Assembly (NCBI GenBank): GCA_028292565.1
Contig: JAQGMD010000412.1
Location: forward strand, 1-8,019
Reading direction: 5' to 3'
DNA length: 8,019 nucleotides
Source: Burkholderia sp.
GTDB taxonomy: Bacteria; Pseudomonadota; Gammaproteobacteria; Burkholderiales; Burkholderiaceae
Within the stretch, counting starts at the first letter, position 1, and each line of letters begins with the position of its first letter. This document shows positions 1 to 5,551 of the stretch, one piece after another. Both the position numbers and the translations under genes were made by a program. Under the pieces are notes generated by a model, which made no database searches, was not told where the DNA came from, and saw only the letters and a list, made by a program, of their open reading frames with translations.

Positions 1-212
1 GCGTCGCCGAGCAGCGCCTTTGACCTCTTGGCTGCGAAGCGAAATGCCACAAGTCCGACCAACACCGCACCGCCCATCACGAACGCAAGCGAAGGATCCC
101 ACTCGCCCGCGAGGTCGAGAAATCCAATCACTTTTGCCGGGTTGGTCATACCCGAAACAATCAGGCCCAGCCCAAACACCAGGCCCGCAATTAAAGCCAT
201 CAGGATTTGCAT
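1..212 (-). CDS. YeeE/YedE family membrane protein (DUF6691 type), C-terminus outside the window
   Basis: This leftward gene starts at ATG 212-210 and runs off the left edge, so only the first 70 residues are visible. A good ribosome site (AGGGAG, 8 bases before the ATG) supports the start. The fragment opens with a hydrophobic helix (about residues 4-20), followed by GMTNPAKVIGFLD (residues 21-33), a hallmark of the smaller half of split YeeE/YedE transporters, then a second hydrophobic stretch (about 42-58). Members of the family sit in the inner membrane and are linked to import of thiosulfate or other sulfur compounds. The gene begins 20 bases after the stop of the other YeeE/YedE half, so the two are almost certainly co-transcribed and probably form one transporter. 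The substrate cannot be read from the sequence. Confidence 0.85.
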   Translation of the reverse strand, partial: MQILMALIAGLVFGLGLIVSGMTNPAKVIGFLDLAGEWDPSLAFVMGGAVLVGLVAFRFAAKRSKALLGD

Positions 213-232
213 AGTTATTTCTCCCTAACCGA

Positions 233-667
233 TCAGGTGGCGAACAGGTGGCGAACGACATAGACCGTCGCGAATCCGGCCAACATGAATGCCGCGGTCG
301 CCACCAGCGACCGCGGTGAAAGCCGTGACACGCCGCACACGCCGTGGCCGCTGGTGCAACCGGATCCATATCGGGTACCTACGCCAACCAGCAGACCGGC
401 GATGATCAACATCGTGGTACTGGCGTCGATTCGCACTGCGGGCAGCGGCGCAAACAACGCGAATACCAACGGAGCAATCATCAGGCCCAGCAGAAAAGCC
501 ACCCGCCATCCGACGTCACTCCTGACCGGACGCAAAAGGCCTCCGAGGATGCCGCTGATGCCGGCGATCCGGCCGTTCAGCAGCAGGAACATCGCGGTCG
601 CGAGTCCGATCAATAGTCCACCGACCAGCGAGGTCCATGGCGTGAAATTCGCCCAATCAATTGTCAT
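233..667 (-). CDS. YeeE/YedE family protein (DUF395), putative sulfur-compound transporter subunit
   Basis: This is a 144-residue inner-membrane protein. The ATG at 667-665 is chosen because AAGGAG lies 7 bases before it; an in-frame upstream start at 775 would add 36 unsupported residues and overlap the divergent gene. About four hydrophobic segments are visible (near residues 14-30, 55-73, 84-98 and 120-138). The family signature G-S-G-C-T-S-G-H-G-V-C-G (residues 101-112) carries Cys104 and Cys111. In the thiosulfate transporter YeeE, conserved cysteines relay the substrate through the pore. Together with the gene at 1-212 it resembles the split pairs often found beside persulfide dioxygenase genes. 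The last residues (HLFAT) come from an 11-bp tandem duplication at 234-255; with one copy the protein would end HLIG. The exact sulfur species moved is inference. Confidence 0.9.
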   Translation of the reverse strand: MTIDWANFTPWTSLVGGLLIGLATAMFLLLNGRIAGISGILGGLLRPVRSDVGWRVAFLLGLMIAPLVFALFAPLPAVRIDASTTMLIIAGLLVGVGTRYGSGCTSGHGVCGVSRLSPRSLVATAAFMLAGFATVYVVRHLFAT

Positions 668-747
668 GTGTTTGCTCCTTCGTCGTTGCAACAATAGACG
701 TATATTATGCGGGTATCGACTGCTCTTGACATTACAAAGGAGGGCCC
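668..747. promoter_or_regulatory. Divergent promoter region with imperfect AT-rich palindrome (693-706)
   Basis: This 80-bp gap separates the leftward YeeE/YedE pair from the rightward persulfide dioxygenase and must carry at least one promoter for each side. At 693-706 the sequence AATAGACGTATATT is a palindrome at 12 of 14 positions. It is the only notably AT-rich stretch of the gap (TATATTAT at 701-708). ArsR-family repressors such as BigR and SqrR control similar gene sets in other proteobacteria through AT-rich dyads, so this is a candidate operator. I could not place clear -35/-10 pairs. Strong Shine-Dalgarno sites lie at both ends (AAGGAG on the minus strand, AAAGGAGG on the plus strand). 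Confidence 0.4.
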
Positions 748-1497
748 ATGATTTTTCGTCAACTATTTGAACCATTGTCGAGCACCTACACCTATTTGCT
801 TGGCTGCGAAGAAACGGGCCAGGCCGTATTGATCGACCCGGTCGTCCCGACGATGGACCGCGACCTGTCGGAGATCAGGCGTCTCGGTTTGCGGCTGGCT
901 TACACGGTTGACACCCATATTCATGCCGATCACATTACCGCGGCGCTGGAGTTGAAGCAGGCGGTGGGCAGCAAGATCGCGGCGCCGGCATATGACCGCC
1001 TGCCATGTGCGGACGTCCGTATCGAAGAAGGCAAACCATTTCAGGTAGGCGGCATAGTCTTGCAGCCCTTGCACACGCCCGGGCATACCGACGGGCACTT
1101 TGCCTACCTATACGCCGACCGGGTGTTCACCGGCGATGCACTGCTCATCGAGGGATGCGGACGCACCGATTTTCAGAACGGCGACGCGGATGCCCTGTAC
1201 AAGAGCGTGAGGGAAAAGCTGTTCACTTTACCCGATGACTATCTGGTGTACCCGGCGCACGACTACAAGGACAGGCGGGTCTCCTCGATCGCGCAGGAAA
1301 AGAAGCGCAATCCGCGGCTGGGAGAAGAACGCACGCTCGAGGAGTTCAGGCATATCATGGCCAACCTCAACCTGCCCTATCCGAAATTCATTGAATATGC
1401 GGTGGCGGGAAACAGGCAATGCGGCGTCTGCCCGCCGAACCTGCCGGAGAATCTCGCGAACTACTGCCGGCAGATGACAGAGAGCCCGCAAGGATAG
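748..1497 (+). CDS. Persulfide dioxygenase (ETHE1-like metallo-beta-lactamase fold)
   Basis: This 249-residue cytoplasmic enzyme probably oxidises glutathione persulfide to sulfite and glutathione, using O2 and one iron. The metallo-beta-lactamase motif T-H-I-H-A-D-H lies at residues 56-62. His57, His113 (PGH) and Asp130 (TGD) are in the expected iron-ligand positions; His171 and Asp61 complete the fold signature. The motif GCGRTDFQ (136-143) marks persulfide dioxygenases and separates them from glyoxalase II and true beta-lactamases. The C-terminal part has CGVC (225-228). Length matches the family (about 240-250). The ATG is preceded by AAAGGAGG at 4 bases. It is divergent from a YeeE/YedE pair, the usual company of BigR-regulated Blh-type enzymes in sulfide detoxification. 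No fused rhodanese domain is present, though a separate secreted rhodanese lies at 2009-3196. Confidence 0.93.
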   Translation: MIFRQLFEPLSSTYTYLLGCEETGQAVLIDPVVPTMDRDLSEIRRLGLRLAYTVDTHIHADHITAALELKQAVGSKIAAPAYDRLPCADVRIEEGKPFQVGGIVLQPLHTPGHTDGHFAYLYADRVFTGDALLIEGCGRTDFQNGDADALYKSVREKLFTLPDDYLVYPAHDYKDRRVSSIAQEKKRNPRLGEERTLEEFRHIMANLNLPYPKFIEYAVAGNRQCGVCPPNLPENLANYCRQMTESPQG

Positions 1498-1575
1498 CAG
1501 CGCAACCATTGGTTGAACCGGTAGGGTGCGCGCGATAAAACCGGCAAGCGATGCAGGGCGCATCAAGGAACCACC
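1498..1575 (+). other. Intergenic spacer with small overlapping palindromes
   Basis: This 78-bp gap lies between the persulfide dioxygenase and the NTF2-like gene. CAACCATTGGTTG (1503-1515) is a perfect 6-bp dyad around one base. It overlaps a second short dyad, GGTTGAACC (1511-1519). No terminator with a T-run is visible, so read-through into the next gene is likely. The ribosome site AAGGA for the next gene is at 1565-1569. Confidence 0.3.
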
Positions 1576-1971
1576 ATGACTGACGATGAAAAAGAGATAC
1601 GCAATCTGGTAGCCCGGTGGCACAGCGCAACTGCTGAAGGTGACGTCGAGACCGTGCTCGGCCTCATGGCGGAGGATGTTGTGTTCCTCGTGCCCGGTCA
1701 GGCGCCGATGAGAGGCCGCAGCACTTTTGAGAGAGGGTTGCGCGGCCTGCTCACGACACATCGCATCGAGTCAACGGGCGATGTCCAGGAAGTCCGGGTT
1801 TCGGGTGATCTCGCGTATTGCTGGACCGTACTGAACGTTCGCGTCGTTCCGCTTGCCGGTGGAGATCCGGATTCACGGTCCGGCAGTGCGCTGACCATAC
1901 TTCGCAAGCAAGCCAACGGAGCGTGGGTTGCAGTGCGGGACGCGAATCTCCTGGCAGTCACGCCAGGTTGA
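1576..1971 (+). CDS. Small NTF2-like protein (SnoaL/DUF4440, SgcJ/EcaC type)
   Basis: This 131-residue soluble protein has no signal peptide. The N-terminal pattern EIRNLVARWHSATAEGDVE (residues 7-25), followed by a valine-rich strand and a P-G hairpin (VFLVPGQAPMRG), is typical of the cone-shaped NTF2-like fold. A characteristic late segment follows: LTILRKQANGAWVAVRDANL (about 106-125). The start is supported by AAGGA six bases before the ATG. Proteins of this superfamily may bind or isomerise small hydrophobic molecules, but many have no known activity, and no catalytic residues can be assigned here. The gene follows the persulfide dioxygenase by 78 bp on the same strand, so co-expression is plausible, but a role in sulfur metabolism is only inference from position. 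Confidence 0.8.
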   Translation: MTDDEKEIRNLVARWHSATAEGDVETVLGLMAEDVVFLVPGQAPMRGRSTFERGLRGLLTTHRIESTGDVQEVRVSGDLAYCWTVLNVRVVPLAGGDPDSRSGSALTILRKQANGAWVAVRDANLLAVTPG

Positions 1972-1978
1972 ATCGGCA

Positions 1979-1998
1979 GGGTGCATCGTGATGCCCCC
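1979..1998. terminator. Possible hairpin between convergent genes
   Basis: GGGTGCAT and ATGCCCCC form a 7-of-8 stem around the loop CGTG. The hairpin sits in the 37-bp gap between the NTF2-like stop codon (1971) and the stop of the convergent binding protein-rhodanese gene (2009), where a bidirectional terminator would be expected. A clean T-run is lacking on either strand (only CTTATTTATTT from 2004 on the plus strand), so this is a weak call. Confidence 0.35.
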
Positions 1999-2008
1999 AA
2001 CGTCTTAT

Positions 2009-3196
2009 TTATTTAGCAGCCAGTTTCGCCCCGGCGGCGACCGGCATGGCTTTCTCGCGCCATTCCGGCATGCCCTTCCGGTACCAGTAGACCTGCCTGA
2101 AGCCGTTCTCCACAGCGATCTTGGAGGCCTTGTATGACTTCCAGCACTCGGGACCGTTACAGAAAAAGATCAATGGCTTGTCCTTCGGGAGCTTCAGGAT
2201 CGCTGTGTAGTCGTCAAGCTTGGGGTCGAAGTCGCGATCTTTCAGGCTGCGCTCGATGTAGGGAGCGTGGATCGAGCCGTTGATGTGCTCATTCTCGAAT
2301 TCCTTCGGGGTGCGAGTATCCACGGGCGTGACGCCCGACCCGATCAGCTTTGCCACTTCCGCCGCACCCACAACGGTGGCGCCCGGCAGGGTCGCAGGCG
2401 TCAAGATGCCGAGGGATGCAATGTAGCGGTACTGTTCATCGTCGGCGTCTGTCGCAACGATGAGCTTGCCAAATCCATTCCCGCCGGATTCACCTGCGGC
2501 GATCCATTTCAGCAGGTTCTTGCGTTCGCTCTCGGGCATGTTTTTGCGTACCATGACCGCCGTTCCGGCCGGCACCTGGCGAGTCGATTTGAGTATGCTG
2601 GCTACGCCAGGGTTTGCCTTGATCCAGCTCTGCGCTTCGTCCTGTTCGGCGATGGTCACATCGGCCAGGTTGGTGGCCAGCGCCAGCATGCCGGCGCCGC
2701 TGGTCTTGCCATAAACGACTTGTTTGAATTTCTTGATATCGAATCCGGCTTCGGTCAGCAGGCCCTTTGCCAGGTAGGCGCGCGCGGAGTCTTGCTGGGT
2801 CAGGTATAGGCGTTTTCCCGCCATGTCCTCGAGGCGCGCGATTTCCTTGCGCGCTATGAGTACGTAAGTGGTGTTCCTGCCGTCGCGGGCCAGCAGTTCG
2901 TAGCTATGGCTGATCGCCGAGGCGGTCACGTGCGGCGGACCGACCAGGGCATCATTTTCCTGGGTCCGGGTAGCGCGCATGACGTCAGTCAGGTTGCTGG
3001 TTTGTTTATGCAGAATCCTGGTGCCGAGCGCGGCGGACAACGACGGGGTGATGCCTCCGGCATAAGCGAGGTTGCGCTTTCCGATTTCATCGGCGGGATC
3101 GAGACCCACCAGGATCTTGAAATCGGCAGCCGCCTGGACCGGGATGGATAACGTCAATGAAAAAGCTGCAATCTTTATTGCGCGATAAAGTTCCAC
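2009..3196 (-). CDS. Secreted PhnD/SsuA-like substrate-binding protein fused to a C-terminal rhodanese domain
   Basis: This 395-residue protein starts at GTG (3196-3194), with AGGAG six bases upstream. An N-terminal signal peptide (basic MELYRAIK, hydrophobic core to about residue 20, cleavage near QAAA at 21-24) sends it to the periplasm. Residues 25-265 look like a periplasmic binding protein of the PhnD/SsuA/transferrin type, with the segment RLEDMAGKRLYL (121-132), common in that fold, and GKTSGAGMLALA (163-174) at the likely ligand site. Residues 273-385 form a rhodanese domain: PVDTR (291-295), then the active loop FFCNGPECWKS (344-354) and WYRKGMPEW (371-379). Cys346 is in the catalytic position. 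A second cysteine at 351 and Trp352 recall the periplasmic CxxCW rhodanese-like proteins. No other cysteines occur. No ABC permease or ATPase is adjacent. It is convergent with the persulfide dioxygenase operon, suggesting capture or transfer of oxidised or sulfane sulfur; the ligand is unknown. Confidence 0.88.
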   Translation of the reverse strand: MELYRAIKIAAFSLTLSIPVQAAADFKILVGLDPADEIGKRNLAYAGGITPSLSAALGTRILHKQTSNLTDVMRATRTQENDALVGPPHVTASAISHSYELLARDGRNTTYVLIARKEIARLEDMAGKRLYLTQQDSARAYLAKGLLTEAGFDIKKFKQVVYGKTSGAGMLALATNLADVTIAEQDEAQSWIKANPGVASILKSTRQVPAGTAVMVRKNMPESERKNLLKWIAAGESGGNGFGKLIVATDADDEQYRYIASLGILTPATLPGATVVGAAEVAKLIGSGVTPVDTRTPKEFENEHINGSIHAPYIERSLKDRDFDPKLDDYTAILKLPKDKPLIFFCNGPECWKSYKASKIAVENGFRQVYWYRKGMPEWREKAMPVAAGAKLAAK

Positions 3197-3279
3197 AAGC
3201 GTCTCCTGAAAAATCGCCTGCGGGACATACCGGGCAAAAAAGGGCCGGTGACGAATCGGGTGTGCAGGCGTAATTAGTC

Positions 3280-3301
3280 TTGCTAGGGGCTAGTCTAGCA
3301 A
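3280..3301. promoter_or_regulatory. Perfect 7-bp inverted repeat with three CTAG cores, candidate operator
   Basis: TTGCTAG (3280-3286) and CTAGCAA (3295-3301) are perfect inverted arms around 8 bases. The tetramer CTAG, which is rare in most bacterial genomes, occurs three times in 16 bp (3283, 3290 and 3295). The repeat covers the -35 and spacer of the best candidate leftward promoter of the secreted rhodanese fusion, a common place for a repressor site. No regulator is known from the window. Confidence 0.35.
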
Positions 3302-3345
3302 CTCTTTGTTGCCGTGTGGAAATTTCTCAAAATTAAAACACGTCG

Positions 3346-3386
3346 AAACGAGCAGATTATCTATAATTTCGTCCATCTACTCGTTT
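3346..3386. repeat. Inverted repeat, 12-bp arms with one mismatch
   Basis: AAACGAGCAGAT (3346-3357) and ATCTACTCGTTT (3375-3386) pair at 11 of 12 positions around a 17-base AT-rich loop that contains TATAAT (3362-3367, plus strand). It may be a regulatory dyad or part of the ktrB 3' end. No T-run follows it on the minus strand, so a simple terminator is unlikely. Confidence 0.35.
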
Positions 3387-3390
3387 TCCG

Positions 3391-3425
3391 GCGTCAATTA
3401 CGTCGATTTGTCGCGAGATTGACGC
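3391..3425. repeat. Perfect 8-bp inverted repeat just after ktrB
   Basis: GCGTCAAT (3391-3398) and ATTGACGC (3418-3425) are perfect inverted arms with a 19-base loop. They lie 19 bases beyond the ktrB stop on the minus strand. The loop is long for an intrinsic terminator and no T-run follows on that strand, so its role is open: 3'-end structure of the ktrAB transcript or a protein site. Confidence 0.35.
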
Positions 3426-3443
3426 ATTGCGTTTTTGAGACAT

Positions 3444-4805
3444 TCAACCAACATTGAGCTGCCCCGACGGGTATTGAATACGCTCGCGACGGACATTGGC
3501 GAGGGTGAAGGCAAGCGTGAGCGGCCCGACCCGGCCGATCAGCATCAGGAGGATGACGACCAGCTGACCGGCCGTGGACAATTCAGCCGTCACGCCGCGC
3601 GACAAGCCGACCGTACCGAATGCCGACACCGCTTCGAACGCGAGGTCGAGAAAATTCCCTCCCCCTTCGGTGACCATCAACGCGAAAACCCCGGTCATCA
3701 CACAGAAAAGCGAAATGACGGTGATGGCGAGCGCTTTGAGAATGACGTTCGGCGGGATGCTCCTGCCGAACACGACCGGGCGCTCTTGTTCCCTCAGGAA
3801 GGCCCGCGTGGCCAACAGCAGCACGATGAAGGTGCTCAGTTTGACGCCGCCGGCGGTCGATCCGCTGCCGCCGCCGATGAACATCAGGCCCATCATGAAG
3901 AACACAGTTGCGGGCATCATCGCACCGATGTCGATGGTGTTAAAACCGGCGCTGCGCGGCGAGACCGCCTGGAACCACGCGGCCCACAGCCGGGTCCCCA
4001 TATCGGGCAGCGCAGCAAGGGTTGCGGGGTTGCCGTGTTCGAGGAGCAGGATGACCAGCATGGCCACGACGTTGATGACCAGCGTGCCAACCAGCATCAA
4101 TTTGGTGTGCAGTGAATACGCACGAAAGCGCTTTTTACCGAGCATGTCAGCCAGGACGACAAAGCCGATTCCTCCGGTGATGAACAGCGCCGAAATGATG
4201 GAATTGACCAGGGGGCTGCCGACGTAGTTCGTCAGGCTGTTGCCCGGCAAGCCGAAGCCGGCGCTGTTGAAGGCGGATACGGCATGGAAGAAGCTGTAAA
4301 ACAAGCCGCGCGACCAGCCCATTTCCGGCACCCAATGCAGCGCCAGCAGCGCCGTGCCCACGATTTCCATGATCGCGGTAAACCCGAATATCGAGATCAG
4401 CACGCGCCGCAGATCGCCCGGGCCGGTCTGGTTCAGCGCTTCGCGCAATGCCGCGCGGTGGCGCAACGTCATCTGGCCATTGGTCAGGTAGATGACGAAC
4501 ACGCCAAAGGTCATCAGCCCGAGCCCGCCGGATTGCATCAGGAACAGCAGCACCCACTGGCCAAACTGCGTGAAATGCGTGCCGGTATCGACCACCGCCA
4601 GCCCGGTCACGGTCGACGCCGACACAGCGGTAAACAATGCCTGCATCCAGGAAGTCGGCTGCTGAGTCGCAGCAGGCAGCTTCAACAGCAATGTCCCGAA
4701 CAGCGACAGGCCGAGAAAGGACAGCACCAGTACCTGTGGCGGCGTAAGGCGGAGTATCTGTTTCTCGATGTCCCGGAAAACCTCCGGCGTAGGGGACTGC
4801 CTCAT
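3444..4805 (-). CDS. ktrB: KtrB/TrkH-type potassium channel subunit
   Basis: This 453-residue inner-membrane K+ uptake subunit is of the superfamily of K+ transporters. The length fits KtrB better than the roughly 480-residue TrkH. All four pore-loop filter motifs are visible: TVTGL (65-69, Gly68), NSAGF (180-184, Gly183), RSAGFN (284-289, Gly287) and FGTVGLS (396-402, Gly400). The glycine/serine-rich gating loop GGGSGSTAGG (311-320) lies between the third and fourth repeats, followed by the conserved Arg425 in GRVGP. It would carry K+ (often with Na+ dependence in KtrB) inward under control of the RCK partner. It is translationally coupled to that partner: its ATG overlaps the ktrA stop in an ATGA. 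The short cytoplasmic N-terminus (about 20 residues) and the absence of the extra N-terminal helices of long TrkH agree with the KtrB call. Confidence 0.92.
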   Translation of the reverse strand: MRQSPTPEVFRDIEKQILRLTPPQVLVLSFLGLSLFGTLLLKLPAATQQPTSWMQALFTAVSASTVTGLAVVDTGTHFTQFGQWVLLFLMQSGGLGLMTFGVFVIYLTNGQMTLRHRAALREALNQTGPGDLRRVLISIFGFTAIMEIVGTALLALHWVPEMGWSRGLFYSFFHAVSAFNSAGFGLPGNSLTNYVGSPLVNSIISALFITGGIGFVVLADMLGKKRFRAYSLHTKLMLVGTLVINVVAMLVILLLEHGNPATLAALPDMGTRLWAAWFQAVSPRSAGFNTIDIGAMMPATVFFMMGLMFIGGGSGSTAGGVKLSTFIVLLLATRAFLREQERPVVFGRSIPPNVILKALAITVISLFCVMTGVFALMVTEGGGNFLDLAFEAVSAFGTVGLSRGVTAELSTAGQLVVILLMLIGRVGPLTLAFTLANVRRERIQYPSGQLNVG

Positions 4806-5452
4806 AGATATTTCGATATCTTGCGCAAGTCGCCGATGGCTCCGAACAGCACGATCTGGTCATTGACCTTGAATTCATAATGCTCGGGAGGCGGCGCCAT
4901 GACCTCGTCCCTATGCTTGACCAGCACGCACCGGACTGCGTGTTCGGCCAGATGCAAGACCTCGAACGTCTTGCCGGCCAGACGCTCCGACGCGCGCACT
5001 TCCACCACGTATTGCTCGTGCCCAAGGCTGATGTAATCCATGACTTCGGGATACATCAACGTATTGGCCACGCGCATACCCATCTCATGTTCCGGATGGA
5101 GTATATGGTCGGCTCCCAGCTTGTCGAGGATGCGGTGATGGTTGCTGTTGAAGGCTTCGGCCCAGACCTTGGGCTTGCCCATGTCGGTGGCGATGAGCGT
5201 CGCCAGCGTATTGGCTTCGATGTCCTCGCCTATGGCGACCACGATGACGTCGCATTCCTGCACGCCCAGGTCGCGTAGCGATTTTTCGTCGCGCGCATCG
5301 GCCACGACCGCCTGGCCGATGTGGTCGGCGACGTCTTCAACCAGCTTCGGATTGATGTCGATTCCAATTACGTCGTGTCCCGCGCGGGCCAGTTCCCGCG
5401 CGACTGTGGAGCCAAAGGCGCCGAGGCCAAGGATGGCAAATGAACGTTTCAT
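4802..5452 (-). CDS. ktrA: KtrA-type RCK regulatory subunit of potassium uptake
   Basis: This 216-residue cytoplasmic protein forms the nucleotide-binding gating ring of the Ktr channel. The RCK_N/Rossmann domain (about 1-125) opens with GLGAFG (9-14) and has Asp32 at the end of the second strand, the pattern that binds NAD(H) or ATP/ADP. The segment VVAIGEDIEANTLATL follows. The RCK_C domain spans about 135-216 and ends IVLFGAIGDLRKISKYL. The single RCK_N+RCK_C layout and length match KtrA; TrkA has two such units at about 450 residues. The ATG at 5452 is preferred because the Rossmann strand begins directly after it. An in-frame GTG at 5485 would add 11 residues ahead of the fold. The ribosome site is weak (AAGAAA). 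Its last bases overlap the ktrB start. Confidence 0.92.
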   Translation of the reverse strand: MKRSFAILGLGAFGSTVARELARAGHDVIGIDINPKLVEDVADHIGQAVVADARDEKSLRDLGVQECDVIVVAIGEDIEANTLATLIATDMGKPKVWAEAFNSNHHRILDKLGADHILHPEHEMGMRVANTLMYPEVMDYISLGHEQYVVEVRASERLAGKTFEVLHLAEHAVRCVLVKHRDEVMAPPPEHYEFKVNDQIVLFGAIGDLRKISKYL

Positions 5453-5481
5453 GTTTTTCTTATGGAAACCAAAGGGGAGTT

Positions 5482-5518
5482 GCACTCTATTGTAGGCTTA
5501 TCAGGGGACAGGGATCAG
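5482..5518 (-). promoter_or_regulatory. Candidate ktrA promoter
   Basis: On the minus strand TACAAT (5494-5489) matches the -10 consensus at 5 of 6 positions and lies about 37 bases before the ktrA ATG. The -35 side is poor (CTGATC about 18 bases further up), within a G/C-run segment where TCAGGGG occurs twice. A short leader of about 30 bases would result. Confidence 0.3.
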
Positions 5519-5530
5519 GGGTAAACATCC

Positions 5531-5551
5531 GGCGCATCGCGATGCGCCCTA
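5531..5551. repeat. REP-like perfect palindrome fused to the stop codon of the SpmAB gene
   Basis: GGCGCATCGCGATGCGCC (5531-5548) is a perfect 18-bp palindrome, directly followed on the plus strand by CTA, the complement of the TAG stop of the SpmAB gene. Read on the minus strand the block is GTAGGGCGCAT..., which resembles the short GTAGGG(T/C)GC palindromic repeats scattered through many betaproteobacterial genomes. It may also act as a transcript-end hairpin for the SpmAB gene, although no T-run follows. Confidence 0.55.

Larger units (their letters stand above)
3197..3443. promoter_or_regulatory. Intergenic region: leader and promoter zone of the binding protein-rhodanese gene
   Basis: This 247-bp gene-free stretch lies upstream of the GTG start at 3196 and downstream of the ktrB stop. 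It is more AT-rich than its surroundings, especially 3320-3370. It holds three inverted repeats (3280-3301, 3346-3386 and 3391-3425), and ACCGG/CCGGT arms flank an A-run near 3228-3249. A possible leftward promoter is TTGCTA (3301-3296), 17 bases, ACTAAT (3278-3273), each matching consensus at 4 of 6 positions. I see no short gene or RNA gene here. Confidence 0.4.

Noticed and set aside
726..731. Perfect TTGACA (-35 consensus) before the persulfide dioxygenase
   Set aside because: It lies only 16 bases before the ATG. The matching -10 would fall inside the gene at about 749-754 and is not TATAAT-like, so it cannot drive the full gene.
668..775. A 36-residue N-terminal extension of the DUF395 protein starting at 775
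   Set aside because: It would overlap the persulfide dioxygenase start. The inner ATG at 667 has an excellent ribosome site, and the extension is basic and unlike the family.
748..1497. Glyoxalase II or true metallo-beta-lactamase as an alternative identity
   Set aside because: The GCGRTDFQ signature and the spacing of the His/Asp ligands match persulfide dioxygenases, and the glyoxalase II C-terminal glutathione domain is missing.
3362..3367. TATAAT on the plus strand in the intergenic region
   Set aside because: No acceptable -35 lies 16-18 bases upstream and no gene begins downstream on the plus strand.
3435..4227. Long plus-strand open frames opposite ktrB (3435-4115 and 3574-4227)
   Set aside because: They are antisense shadows of a GC-rich membrane protein gene. 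The translations are rich in His, Arg, Gln and Asp or low in motif content, and the opposite strand encodes all four K+ filter motifs.
4147..5025. A 292-residue minus-strand open frame spanning the ktrA/ktrB junction
   Set aside because: It is an out-of-phase reading of two clearly recognisable genes joined by an ATGA overlap; the product has no family features.
5453..5485. GTG start at 5485 for ktrA
   Set aside because: It would put 11 residues before the Rossmann strand. ATG 5452 gives the standard KtrA N-terminus, and the -10-like TACAAT at 5494-5489 would leave almost no leader for the GTG.
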